DNA of 64,000 nt, from the NCBI GenBank assembly GCA_001179505.1, contig CDMY01000488.1:149481-213480 (forward strand), written 5' to 3'. The position numbers were made by a program, and so were the translations under genes. Origin of the DNA: Vitrella brassicaformis. Its lineage: Eukaryota; Sar; Vitrellaceae. Below, piece by piece: positions 10,074-23,300 of this stretch (the first letter of the stretch is position 1; the number at the start of each line of letters is the position of its first letter). The notes beneath the pieces are model-generated. The model did no database searches, had not been told where the DNA came from, and saw only the letters and a program-made list of their open reading frames with translations.

Positions 10074-13000
10074 TCAGACGGCCTTCATGTCGGTGGTCTC
10101 ATCCGACGGCGAGCCGTCCTCATCGTCGTCGCTTTTTTTGGGCAGCGGCAGCGTCAGCTGGTCCCGCAGCTGCATGGCCGCGCAGGGGTAGACGAACATG
10201 GCGAAGTAGTCGCTGACCATGTCGCCCCCAATCCCGTAAAACTCCCGCACCTTCGCCCGCCACACCGCACCAAACAGACCGGTGCAGCACATGATGGCCT
10301 ACACACACACAGCGAGAGACAGAGATGAAGATGACAGCACAGAGGCGAGTATGGATCCACGCGTCCCCTCACTCACTGACCCATGCGATGGTGTGGAGGT
10401 TGGGCACACCAGCGGCCGCCTGTATGATGAGCAGAGCGAAGCACCCATAAAAAGTTGCGGCCAGGCCGATGAGGCACAGGTTTGCCGTGAGGCGGGACTG
10501 TGTGCGGTGGGCGATGGGGGAGAAGGCGCCCACGGGGTTGACGAGGTAGACGAGGAATGTCGACAGCATCCCCCATGTCGGCCTGTAAAAAAGCTGCAAC
10601 AGCGAGGAAGGAGGCGGTGTGGTCTGGTGTGCAGGTCGATCTGTGTCTGTGTTGTGTGGTGGGGTGCTGCCTGACCGTCGTGAGGCCGTGTTTCCACTGC
10701 TGCCATGGGTACTGTCTGACGTCGCCCTTGTCGTAGGCACACACCCACCTGAGCACACAGACACACTCATAGAAGTACTCTGATGGATGTTTGCTTGCGA
10801 GTGTGAGGCGCCTCATGCACTCAACTCACTCACTCACTCACCACATGGATGCGCACATGTAGCACACGATGATGGTGAACAGGAGGCCCGTCACTATGCT
10901 GCCCGTCTGCAGGGCGCTCAGCGCCTTTTCGCCACCAGCCACCAACAGCGCTGCGACACACAGACAGAAGGAGGGGACATGCCGTCCATCCATCCATCCA
11001 TCCACCGGTCTGTTGATGGATGCACCTGTGGCTGTCGCTCCCTCTGTCAGTGACCAGAACACTCGTGTGAGTGTGGTGGTCTCCTGGCTGCCGTTGTCAC
11101 TGATAGAGTCCACCACGAGGGAGCCAGAGTCGCTCGTCGTGATGAAGTAGATCGTCAGCGCCACCAGGCTGACGCCCGACAAGAATCGGCCCACACCGGC
11201 CTGCAGACAGACAGACAGACAGACAGAGGAGAGAGCCGCATCTACAGCTGAACGGCTGAACGCATTGCAGCGCGTGTATGTCTTACGTAGTGGTCTGAAG
11301 CATCGCCAAGGTGACCGATCGACAAAATATACACACACACAAGCAAGGATATGCATCACACGCTCCCTCCCTGTGTGTGTGTCCGTCGTGTGTCAGTCAG
11401 CCCAGCCGTACCCATGACGTCGAACCACATGTCATTCGTCCCCCTGCACGTCAGCCGCACATAATCGTCTGGCCCAGGCACCTGCACCCGAGACATCCAC
11501 ACACACGCAGACAGACAGACAGAGTCGATCTCCACTGCTGGGTGGGATGGGATGGGATGCACTCTCACTCACCGCAGGGAATTCCGTCGAGCAGTCGACG
11601 CCATTCCGGGCCGCCTCGCGCTCCATCCGCAGACCCGCCCCGCCAAAAATTGAAAACCTGCAGCCAGCGATTGATAATCAATCACGTGTGTGCAGCGATC
11701 GATGCCTCAAGTGCAGTGCGCATCTATCGTGATAGCTGTGCTGACTGACCAGAAGAAAGTGTACAAGACGGGGGCGGACATGGTTCCGTTCAGCACCTGC
11801 CGGATGGTCCTGCCGCGGGAGATCTTTGCGATGAAGAGGCCGACGAAGGGACAAAAGGCGATCCACCAGCCCCAGTAGAAGATCGTCCACGAGTTCATCC
11901 AGCCCTGGGGCGCGCCGGTGCCGTCGGGCGATGATTTGGCCTCCTGCTCAAATGCATCGGACCATGACCCGAGCTTCAGGATCTGCACACACATCGGACA
12001 GGCAGACGTCGGCCGCTTGTTTTGGGCTTGTGTGAGTGTCTGGGCGGGTGTGTGGCTGACGCACTCACTCACCCATTGGAAGTAGACGCCGACGGACTGC
12101 GTGTAGAGGTTGAGGAGGTACCAGGTGTTGTCCGAAAACATAACGACGACCAGCAGCAGGTTGCCCAACAGAAAGCAGAATTGGGACAGAAACTTAATGC
12201 CGGCCTTCAGACCTGCAGTCACGAACGTCACACCCACGCGGCATGTGTGTGGAGATGTGTGTGTGTGTGTGGGACGTACCCGACACGCATGAGGCGAGCG
12301 ATATCACAGTGATGACCCACAGGACGATCACGTTATTCTGTAGGGTGCCGGGAAAATTGGGCTCGTACCTGCACACACAACACACGTGCATCCATCCATC
12401 CATCTACGAGGGGGGCAGACAGAACCCATCGTGAGCCACTGTGTGTATTTGTTTACCGGGCCAGCCCCTGGTTGAGTTGCATGACCCCCAGACCCAAGGA
12501 AGTGCACACGCCGAAGATGGTGCAGATGATCGAGATGATATCCTGAAGACACACACACACACACACATACACAATTGTTGTGTGGCAGTGTGTGTGTCTG
12601 TGCCACTGACCACAAAGTCCCCGACAGGCCCGAAGATGTGTTCGCCGATCAGCGGGTAGAATGCCGACTTCATGGCCAGAGGGAGGCCGAAGCGGTAACA
12701 CAACAGGCCCAAGAGAAGCCCAACGATAGCGTAAACCACATACCCGTGCAGCCCCTGTCCATCCACACCACGCCACACCGACATCGAATGTCTAATGCCT
12801 GCCATGTGAGCCCGCCCCCTCCGCAGTACCCAGTGGAAAAGTGTGATGAGCATGGACCACTGCGCCCGCTCGTTGTCTTCCATCTCTGCCCAGCGCGAGC
12901 CGTGGCACTGGCCCGTACCGGGCACAACGCTGCCGTCAGCGTTGTGTCGCACCGCCCCGGCGAAGGGGTTTCCATAACACGGCTCATAGTGAAAGATCGG

Positions 13001-13902
13001 CTCAGCCTACATCGAGTTGCGGTAGACGGCAAACTTGGCGTACTACACCGCTTTTCTTCCTGTGCCTACCACGCCAAAGTAGAACATTCCGACGCCCACA
13101 CCGCAGCAGAAGAGCATGCTGAACTGCATGGACGCACACACGCAACCAAGGGGGGAGGGAAAAGACAACGGCGAGAGCAGAGCATGTTTGTCTGTCGCCA
13201 GCAGCTTCCATCCTAAAAAAAACGAACCCACGAGACGGTTGAGAACTCGGGCTTCTCGTCGTCCTTGCCCAACTTGATGTCGCCATACTTGCTGAAGTAG
13301 CTGCACACAACAAGGCCGACACGCACTCAGATGGGCAATGGTGTGGTGTGAGTGTGTGTGTGTGTGTGTGCCTGTTTGTCACACCACATACATGTAGAGT
13401 AGGAAGAAGACCCACACGGCCTGCGTGCCCATGTACAGCCAGGTGAAGGTCGCGGTGATCCACGCCTTGGCCGCTGACAGGTACCTGCACACACACACAC
13501 CAACACAACGACACCACAACCTCCCTCCCATGGTCGTCCTCCTCTCGATAGTATCAAGGCGGCACTCACTGGTTGGCTGGACACTCGCCCCCTTCCTCAA
13601 TGCCGGCGCAGCTTATCATCGCCCACGCCACAAAGCTGCACAACACACCACGCCTGTCGCTCACTTCTTTGTCTCATTCTTTTCCCCCTCCTCACTGACC
13701 CCCAGATGAGCAGGATTGAGGTGAAAGTGATCACAGGGTTGAACCGCACCATCCACAGACCCGAGCCAAACTGCCACGAGATGCTCTTGCCGGTGGTTGA
13801 TGTCGAGTCAAACGAGGCGGTCTCGGCCTCCGCTTCAGCTTTCCGGCTGGTTGTTGTCGTGGCATCCATGGCGCTCGGCGTCGAGTCAGCTACCTTCATC
13901 AT
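10074..13902 (-). CDS. BCCT-family (betaine/carnitine/choline-type) transporter, 19 exons
   Basis: Nineteen exons on the minus strand encode 771 residues with every phase closing. Family signatures appear in order: LIWGFVAWAM in the first membrane segment, CPANQY, SKYGDIKLG, VGVGMFYFGVAEPIFHYEP, LFHWGLHGY near 219-225, TSLGLGVMQLNQGL, the hallmark WTIFYWGWWIAFCPFVG near 407-423 followed by AKISRGRTIRQ, and ITTSDSGSLV near 527-535. About twelve membrane segments are expected. BCCT proteins carry glycine betaine, choline, carnitine or DMSP, usually with Na+ or H+, for osmotic balance. The substrate cannot be set from sequence. The acidic C-terminal tail (DDDEDG) and Ser/Thr-rich N-terminus are cytosolic. 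Exon 14 (11287-11294) is only 8 bases, yet is needed to keep the frame. The gene starts 487 bases from the divergent giant gene. Confidence 0.93.
11287..11294 (-). other. 8-base microexon in the BCCT gene
   Basis: The exon before it ends in phase 1 and the exon after it begins in phase 0, so they cannot be joined directly. Between them a pyrimidine-rich acceptor ending CTTCAG, eight bases, and a GTAAGA donor supply exactly the missing phase and give a continuous DVMDHYAGVGRF before the membrane segment that leads to TSDSGS. Confidence 0.7.
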
Positions 13903-14389
13903 GATGTGGGAAGGAAACTCACTGATCTGAGAGCGATGGAGAAACCGCACAGCATTCGAATCGAACAAAGGACATGGAGGGAGAGAGGGCGTTGAGGAGG
14001 GAGGGAGAGAGGGCATGCGGCGGTTGGTTCTCCCGCCACCATCGGGTGCAGATGTGTGTGTTGGCCCTCACCTGCTTCCCAAATTGCCAGATCAGCGGCG
14101 TTTTCCCTTTCCTGAGATCTGCTCGCCAAAAAGCTCGCAGCTCGCAAGTAGTTCCGCATTTTCCCTTCGCCCCGGGTGCACGAAGAGGACTTGGTCCCTC
14201 TCGCAGCCAGATCCACTCAAGGGGCGGCGACCACGGCGTGCTTTCGTCGACGCACATACCTGAGCGATCGGAACCAATCGTCTGGAGAAACCACCGACGC
14301 TAGTTCCCTGAGGGCCGAGGAGGAGCCTCAGCAGACCATTCTACGTCATACCAGCGGCTGACAGCTTTTTTCGCACTCTGTGATTTTCG
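13903..14389. promoter_or_regulatory. Divergent promoter region, BCCT transporter / giant TBC gene
   Basis: 487 bases separate the two start codons. The left part is GGGAGAGAGGG-rich. No TATA-like element stands out. A leader exon for either gene could lie here, but none is required by the frames. Confidence 0.45.
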
Positions 14390-17300
14390 ATGGCGACTCG
14401 TCACGGCCGGGCGGCGCGCGACGACGGCCCTGAGATACCCCTGCCTAGTGAACGCATCCGCGACCCGCTGCCTGACAGAAACCCCGGCGACAAAGAGCAG
14501 CTTCGGAGATCGCCGAATGAGAAGGCCATCGTGGTGCAGGAGAACTGGCTCAAGAAGCTGGCGGAGGAGATGGCCAAGAGCGGTGCGGCTGTGCAGCCGT
14601 ACACGTCGCCGCTGCTGCAGAGCTTCATAATGGCGTCTCTGGGGCTGCGCGCCAAAGACAGCAAAGACAAACACACACGCGACATGCGCCAAGAGGTAGG
14701 ACAGCCTGTGTGTGTTCATCGGTGGGGTGGGAGGAGGGGAAGGGGGGTTCAGCGGTATGATGGTGCCGTGTGTGTGATGCTTTCGGACCGTCTGTGTCTG
14801 TGTCGGTGTGTGTGTGTGTAGGAGTACAAGTATATGCGCAATGGTTATTTGGCCAACCACGTGGAGATGAGGCTCAGGTCCATGAACCTGTCGGCGGGCA
14901 AGAAGGTACGCATGTCGAGGCAGACAGCACTGTGTCTGTCCATCGACGGCCAATGTGTCCATGATGCTCTGTGTGTGTGTGTTGGTGTGTGTGTGTGTGT
15001 GTGTGTGTAGTATCAGGTTGGTCGTGAGAGTCAGCGTCAGTACTGTAGCAAGAAGAAAAAGAGGACCGTCGGCATGGCAGACAGGTCACTCACTCACACG
15101 CAGCCACACGGATGGATGTGTAGATCTGTCTGTGTGTGTGTTGTGTTGCGTCGTGTGTTTAGGTATTGGGTGATCAAGGGGCGTGAGTTGTGGGTGTACC
15201 GCGAGGCGTTTGAAAAGGAAGGAGAAGCAAGCCCAAAGGTGCACAGCTGACGAACTTACATGTCGATACTCAACGAGTGAGTGCATGTCTGTGTCTGTGT
15301 GTGTGTCGTGCGGTCAGGTGTACACTTTGGCGGGAGCACAGCACACTTTCCTCCAATACGAGGAGCGACCCGCCATCTTCCCCAACACCATACCTCACGT
15401 GAGCACACACACGCGCGGGCGCACGCTCACTCTGTCTGTGTGCCTCTACCTCTGTCTGTCTCTGTGTGTGTGTGTGTGTGTGGGTGGTGTGTGTGATGAT
15501 TTAGATTGACGAGAATGGCAAGCTGGTGCGGAAGAAGCCCTTCGGCCGCGTGGAGATCAGGCCCAAAGACAGGACGGACAACGGCAGAGAAGGCAGACCC
15601 CTGCTCCTCTACTGCGACAATGAACAGGTAAATACACACACTTGTCTACTATGACACACACACACACGGAGGTGGGATGGATGTGTCTAGTGCGTGTGTG
15701 TGTGTGTCTGTGTGTGTATTATGCGCAGGAGTTCAAGGACCTGAAGACGCTGGTTGAGTCGTCGCGCTTCTTCGAAGACGCCAAAACGTTCGAGCTCATC
15801 AGGTCAACCCCCACTCCCACACGACATCCATCCATCTATCCATCGGCTTGTCTGTCCTGTCTACATGCCTGCAGGAAGTGTGTGAATCGCATGGTGTTCA
15901 AGGACACGCAGTTCGCCATGGATAGGCTCAAGGCCGAGTTTGAGCAGAGGAAGAAGGACAAGGAGCTCGTCGACTCGTTCACCAAGAAGCTCCTCCACCT
16001 CGAGGCCAACAAGGCATTCTCCAAGTGGAAGGCCACGTACTTGCGCAAGTCGCTCAGCCTCAACGCCCATGTCCAATCCCTCACACGGTCAGTCAGTGAC
16101 ACTCAACCCCCCACCACTCACACCCCTCTCTCGCTCCACAACACACACAGAGAGAGACTTGTTCTCTGCCTGTCTGTCTGTGTGTGGTGTCCACCGCCCA
16201 CAGGTCGCTGTACGACACGTTCAAGCGTCGGCACAAGAAGCAGTACATGAGCATCGAGGAGCTGACGACAGCGTCGGTCGAGATGGTGCAGGAGGCCTAC
16301 CGCCGCGGCATCGCACAGCGCCACGCCAACGAGACCCGGCGCCTCATGCACATGCGCTTCCACCCCCAGGCGGCGGGCGGTGGGATGACCACCACCAGCA
16401 CCATGATGAGCTCCACATTCAGCCCCATCACCTTCACACCAGGGGCTGCCACCGCACCCGCCGGCCTGGGCGGCTCGCTCAACTTCTCGACTCCGTACGT
16501 GTGTGTGTGTGTCCATTTGCCGAGTGTCTGCACACGCATACACGCGATGGTGTGTCTGTGTGTGTGTGTGTGTGTGCAGGTCTTCTGCCGGGCTGCCTGG
16601 TGGTACGACACGTTCTGCGCCGGGTGCGTTGGGGTCAGGGGAGGGTGAGGTCAAGCGTTTCGTGAAGAACCGTCTGAAGGTGGGCAAGCTGGGGCGGGAG
16701 TTCGCCGTGGCCTACGACGTCCACCCCACACTGAGAGAGTGGTTCCAGACACCACACGTAAGCCCCCCTCCCCCCCCCCGACACACACACACAGAGAGAG
16801 AGAGGGAGAGAGAGATGCATGCCCACGTGCAAATGTGTGTGTCGATGTGTTTGTGAGTGCATGCAGGCGGAGAACAACTGTAGCAGCGACTCGATGGGCT
16901 TGGAGCGTGCGTGGGTGATGCTGGCCGACGACCTGTCGCGTCTGCTCTGGATTCCCGACAGCATCGGCGAGAACGACCGGCAGCGCATCAACGCCGCCAT
17001 GCGGTACTTCGTCCCCATGGACGGCATCTCGGCCATCATCGTCAACACACCCAGACCCAAAGACTTCTCCGTCTTCAACGTCTTCGGCGCACAGGTGCGT
17101 GTGTACACCCCTGCGCCCTTCACGTGTGTGGCACTCTCTCTCTCCCCCTTCCCCTCTCTGTGTGCTGTGCTGTGCTGTGCTGTGTGTCAGGAGCCTGAGT
17201 TTGTCAAGAGGATGCAGCTGGGGGTCAAGTCGTTCATGAAGACCAGCCAGTTCGCCCAGGACGTCTCGTCGTCGGTGGTGTCGGGCGCTGCGCGCAAGAT

Positions 17301-20300
17301 CACCCGGCCCGTGGAGACCCGGTCCGGCAGCTGGTTCACCATCTGCGGGCCCAAGATCGGCCTCCCATTCTCAATACCGGGTGCGTCTCGCGTGTTATTC
17401 GTGTGTGTGAGTCGTGTGTCACACCAGTGTACGTGTGGCGTGTGGGCGTGTCTTTTGGTGGGTTCAGAGTTGTTCCAGACCGATGCCGAGAGGGTGACGC
17501 TGCTCAAGCTGAACTTCGAGATCGACGTAGGCAGAAGACGGATGACTACCGACAGTCTGCAAGTCCCTGTCTGTGTGTGTGTGTGTGTGTGTGGTGTAGT
17601 CTGCAAGTCTGAACCACGCGTTGCTGGAGGAGGTCAAGCGGCTCGACGGCAATTTCATGGCACGCACCATGGGCCAGGCGGGCAACACCGTCGGCTCGCT
17701 CTTCAGCACCTCCAAAAAGCAAACAGGTGCAGTGCGCACACACACACACACAGACAAGCCCCCTACACACAGGTCGATCCATCCATCCATCCATCCGTGT
17801 GTGTGCAGACAAGACGGACGACACTCTGCTGAGGACGTACGCCACCTTCAGCACCCTCTACCAGCGGTACCGTACGGCCACCAAGCCGGGCCTCACCCCG
17901 GTGTACGGCTGCCGATTCGTGCTGGAGATCCCCATCAACGCCGAGAATGGACACAAGCACAGAGACAACTACCCCAACTACCAAGACGCCAGACGCAAGT
18001 TCATGCAGGGTAGCTTCCTACCTAATTGCCTGCCCTCGTGCTGCTGTGCTCGGCTCGGTCGTCCTCTCATTTGATTTGTGTGTGTTGTGTGTGTTGGGTC
18101 TGTCTGTCTGTCTGTGTTTAGCGGTGGAGGGGACGTTGGACATCTGGGCCAAGCACCCCGACGAGACGAGAGAAGACGCCGACTTCATCGTCGGCACCGG
18201 CACTGTCAGCCTCGCGCCGCTCGGCACTTCAGACGTCCTGCCCGCCGACCAGGCACGCACTCTTTACAGCCAGACACACAGAGAGGTTGACTGACAAGAT
18301 GCGATGCTTTCCCTCGCTCCTTTTCGTCTGGTCTGCACACAGATCAACTTGGTGTCCGTTGTCGACAGCGAGAATCCCTTCACGGTAGACAACCACCCAT
18401 CCACCACACGGCCCCTCACATGCCCTGCCTGCCTGCCTGCCTGCCTTTGCTGCATTGTGCAGGAGTCTCAGCGGACTGCGTTGGGGAGTGTGGAGGCTCC
18501 GGCGGGTCTGGCCCCCGAGGGTGCGGGTGAGGCCACCCCGGCCCCCTCGCGTGTGCGCAAGGTGGGCCAGGTGAAGCTCAAGTGCAACGTGGCCAGGGTG
18601 GTGGAGCCCGTCGCCAACCGGCCCCTCTCGCCAGACCTACTCGGACTCAGCCAACTGCAGGTACGTGTGTGTGGCGGGAGTGTGGGAATCTGTTGTGGTG
18701 CATGCTTCATCTGTTGTGCATCGGTTTGTCAGGGTGTGACGTCCATGAGCAAGATGATCGACCCCGATGACGAGCCAGCAGAGGGGCAGCCACCCAAATT
18801 GCTGGTCAGTGGCAGAACTGCAATACGCAGCAGAAAAAAGGACAATGGCGGTCCTCCGGCCTGTGTTGGCGAGTCATCATCCCTGCGTGTGTGTGTGTGT
18901 GTGTGTGCAGGATTCGGTGGAGAAGCGCGAGGGCAGCGTGATGGAGTTCTTCATCAAGAAGCTCGAACTCACCGACACAACTGCAGACAGAGACCAAAAC
19001 CCGGCGTACTTCATCCGTACGCACACGCGCATCCACCGACCCCCACCGCCCAATCGCCCCAATGACCATCTCGCTGCCTTGTTGTCGCCTGCGATTGTGT
19101 CGTCGTCCATTCGTGTGTGCAGATATGACAAGTGGTGACGTGAGCTGCGTGACGGGCGTGGCTTCGCAAAGCGGCGGCGGCACGGGGTGCGAGTACAATG
19201 GCAAGTACTACCTGAGCCTCTACGACAACACCCCGTTCGAGCGGGTGAGGTTCGTGAAGCTGACGGTATTCAAGGTCAACGCCGGCTACACCTCAACCTC
19301 AGATCTCGAGCAGGCCGCTGTACGGGTAGGTAACCCAAACTGACTGACGGGCAGGCAGTGAGAGAGATGGGGGGAGAGGGGGGGAGGGGGGGAGGGGCGA
19401 AGTGTTGTTCCATCCATCCATCCATCCATTGGTCAGTTTGGTCTGGCGACGGCGCCCAACTTCACGGATTCCACGAAGGTGGGCGAGCTGGTGTTCGACA
19501 CGTGGGCAATGGAGCCCAACAGCGCACATGACAGCGGGCAGACCTACGCACTCTTCAAGCCAGGTCTGGCTGTCTGTCTGGGTGTGGAGTGTGGGGCCCA
19601 GGTGACGGCACCCGTGTGGGCATTGCGTGTGCGTGTGCGTGTGTGTATGTGTATGTGTGTGCAGGTCTGGCGAGCCAGCTGATGGGCAAGAGTGCCGACC
19701 TCGCTGCCAGGCAGCATCTCGCCAACGCCTTCGGACCAACGGAACGAGGGGTCAGTCATCTTTCTGTCTGCCTGCCTGCCTACCGGGATGGATGGATCTC
19801 TCTCTGTGTTTCTGTGTGTGTGTGCAGTTGGCGCCTGACGTGCAGAAAGAGCAGTTGGTGGCTGACGTGCAGCTGCACATGCGTGTGTCCCTCCGCAACC
19901 GCGACGCCGTGCAGCTTGAGAGGCAACGCAACGGCGAACCGCTCATTCTCGTCGGTGACAAGGTACGTGACCCACCCACCGACTCAGTCACCCCACCTCT
20001 GCACACACACTCATATGGCTCTGTGTGTGTGTGTGTGTGTGTGTGTGCAGGTGTTGTTGATGCTGGAGGAGCCGTTCAAGTATCCGGAGACGCAGCTGGA
20101 GTACAGGCAGCGTTTCTGCCACCCTTGCCCTGCCAGAGAACTCACCGAAGAGGAACACAGGAAACTGAGGGAACAAACGCCATTCGAGCCAGGGAGGGCG
20201 GGCAAGTTGGGGTGTCCACTCAGGCGGATATGCAACCGGTGCGTACACACGTGGGGCGGGCAGCCAGGCACAAACACGACGATAGAGCCAGCGAGTGGCC

Positions 20301-23300
20301 ACAGTAAATGCTGGATCGGCTGTGTCCGTCCGGTGTGTGGGCGTCCCCCCATGTCCACCACACATACATGTGTGTAGGGCTGAGCACCAGGCCTCTGGCA
20401 TACTGACGGAGTACGACCCCAAGTCGGGGATGTGGAAGCTCAAGGAGTACGACCCCAAGAAGGTCCACCCGCTACCTCTCTACGTCAAAGACCCGGTCCC
20501 TCATGTGGTCAGTCGACACACCCACACCACACCACACTCGTTTCAATCACGGTGTCTGTGTCTGTCTGTCTGTCTGTCTGCACATGCAGTTCCGTCTGCC
20601 CGACAACGAGAAGCTGTTCCTGGACAAGAAGCTGCCCGGCGTGTGGAAGCGCATCATCGCCGACGGCTTCAAACCAGGAGACATCGTCGACAGACTCACA
20701 CACAGGTCAGCACAATCAACACAGCAGCACACCAACACGGCCCGGCCGACGCTTGCTGATGTGTGACGTGTGCATGGTTTGTGTTGCTTGTGCAGGGTGC
20801 GTTATGTGCCCGCGACGGTTTTGGCGGTTTACCGGAATAACACGGCGGCTCTCCAGTGGTCCAAAGAAGAGAATGAGCGAAGAACGTTCGAACAAGTGAA
20901 GCTGCCCGGTCAGCGAAGAGTGACCCACACAACCACACAAACCACACAAACCACACCCACACACACATGGGGCGTGCGTGCGTGCGTGTTGGTGCTGTGC
21001 TGCCTGGATGGCTGGATGGATGTGCGTGTGCAGCGTCGATCATGGCGTTCAAGGACCAGCGGATTCTCGCCGGCGTGCCGCTGGCACTGCTCAAGTCGCC
21101 ACACCAGGCGGGATGCTCCATCTACGACTGCGGCGTCGTCAAAACACACAACGGTCGGCTCGCAACACACCACCCCACACCACACCACACCACACTCACC
21201 GAGACAAAGACAAAGACACCTGCGTCGGCTGCAGGTTTGACGGTGCCCGAGCGGTCGTATGGCGGCATCCTGCCGATCGACGCCAACCCGGCCTTCTCGC
21301 AGTACGAGTGGACAGTCACCGTCAGATGCCAATCAGAGAAGGTGCCAATGTCTTGACACATACACACACACACAAACAGAGAGAGAGCAAGAAAGACCTC
21401 AGTGTGCTGTGCTGTGCTGTGCTGTGTGGCGTGCAGGAGATGTTGGATTGGGTGACGATAGTGCGCAACGGGGTGCGTGAGCACGCCTACAAGGTCGGCC
21501 AGGCGTACCAGAAGGTGCTCGATGACGAGGAGCGGCGCCGAAATGTCCAGCTCGCCAGATACGCCGCCGGGGTGGACATCCAACGCGCCGCCCCGCAGAA
21601 GGGCAAGCTTGACCTGGTGCTCGTTGAGGCCAACATCCGGGTGCAGCAGCCATCCACCAAACTCAACAGGTCGGTGCGTTTTCAACACGCCAAGGCCATG
21701 AACAACACACACACACACATCATGGGTGTACCCATGTGTGTCGTTCATTCCTTCAGGATGTTTGAGGACAGCGAGCGTCAGTTGAGTGGCCGGGCCGCCG
21801 GCACCCTCGACCTCTACGCCACCTTCCAGTACGGCAACCTGCCCCAGCAGCTCTACGAGTCCATCGTGGCCGAGCAGCAGCCCACCCTCCAGATGCAGGC
21901 CCGGGAGGCGGTGCGCAAGTACATCGTCGAGACCCTGCTGCAGTTCACTCCGCCCAAGATCACCATCGGGGAGGTCTCCCGGCCCAGCCCACCGCCCAGG
22001 GAGATGGTCGACAAGTTCGCCAACCAGGTCAACTTCCAAGCGGCGCCAGGAAGGACAACCGAACAGGCCAAAGCCGACAGGTATCGATCACAGACAAGCG
22101 TCTTCGTGTTGTGGTGTTGATGTGTATCGTGTCTGTCCACCAGGCGTCGGTTTGCGGGTCAGTTGCACAGGGTGACGTGGTCTCGCCTGCAGACGGCAGC
22201 GACCCTCGAGGACGTGCCGCCGCTGATCAAGGACTACGACGTCAAGCCCACCAACGTCATCGACAACGTGGCCGGGCTGCTCGTGCAGAGGAGAGACGCC
22301 GTCGGACACCAGCAGTTCTACCGCGCCTCATGGGCTGACCACACACAACTCAAGGTAAGTCCGCCTGGGTTGGCCAGCTGGCGGAAAGAAGGGCACGACG
22401 CACAATGGCGTGTTGTTGGGGCTGTCAGGCGTCTGGCGGTTTCATGTTTCGCACTGGGCTCATCTCGGTGCCTGACGACGTGCCGGTGCTGGTGGTCAAG
22501 GTGCTGACGCCCGCCAACTGGGGCGCCGTGCAGAAGGACACCGTCATCGGCACTGTCACCATCTCCACCCACGAGCTCATGGACGCGAAGAAACCGTTCC
22601 AAGTCGTGTGGAAAGCCCTGCAGGTGACACCTGACCACACACACACAGTGCAGGTATCGACGACATTCCGTTGTCCGTTTCTCTCTGTCCATTCCGTCCA
22701 TCCCATATATCAGCCAGTGCAGAAGTACCGGGTGACGGTGCCCGGCGTCAAGAGGGCGACAATCTTCGAGAGCTACGCGGCCATGAGTGCGTTTGTGCTG
22801 AAGCATGACAAGACCGTCAAGGACCCCCAGCTGTACCAGGCTATCGCCAACCACAACATAGACGCGGATGAGCCCATCAAGTTCCCGCCCCCAAGGGGCC
22901 ACAAGGAGGGCACCACCATACGGGTGGGCGCCTGGGTGGGAGGGACAGACAGCACTCGCCGAATGGCAAATGACGGAACACAAGACACACAGACACACAT
23001 GACATGCCTGGCTCGCTGCCGTGTGCAGGTGTTTGAGGACAGCCGCTACAGCGGTGAGGTGTGCTTCATGGTACGGTACGCCCCCACCAGCCGCCACCTG
23101 CTTCTGCACGACCTCCCATCCCCCATCGCATACCGAGTAGGAGACAAGGCATATCTGCCCCCATCCATCCGTCTGTCATGCGTCTGCTACACTGTGTGTG
23201 CAGGATTTTGAGATGGATCACAGCCGTCGTGTGTTTGACGAGGCGGGTGCCCCCATCCGGCTGGGATGCTACGACCCCAACCTCAACTCATGCAAGTGAG

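Noticed and set aside
21122-22039. 305-codon minus-strand open frame inside the giant gene
   Set aside because: It spans several phase-consistent plus-strand exons and introns and translates intron CA repeats; antisense shadow.
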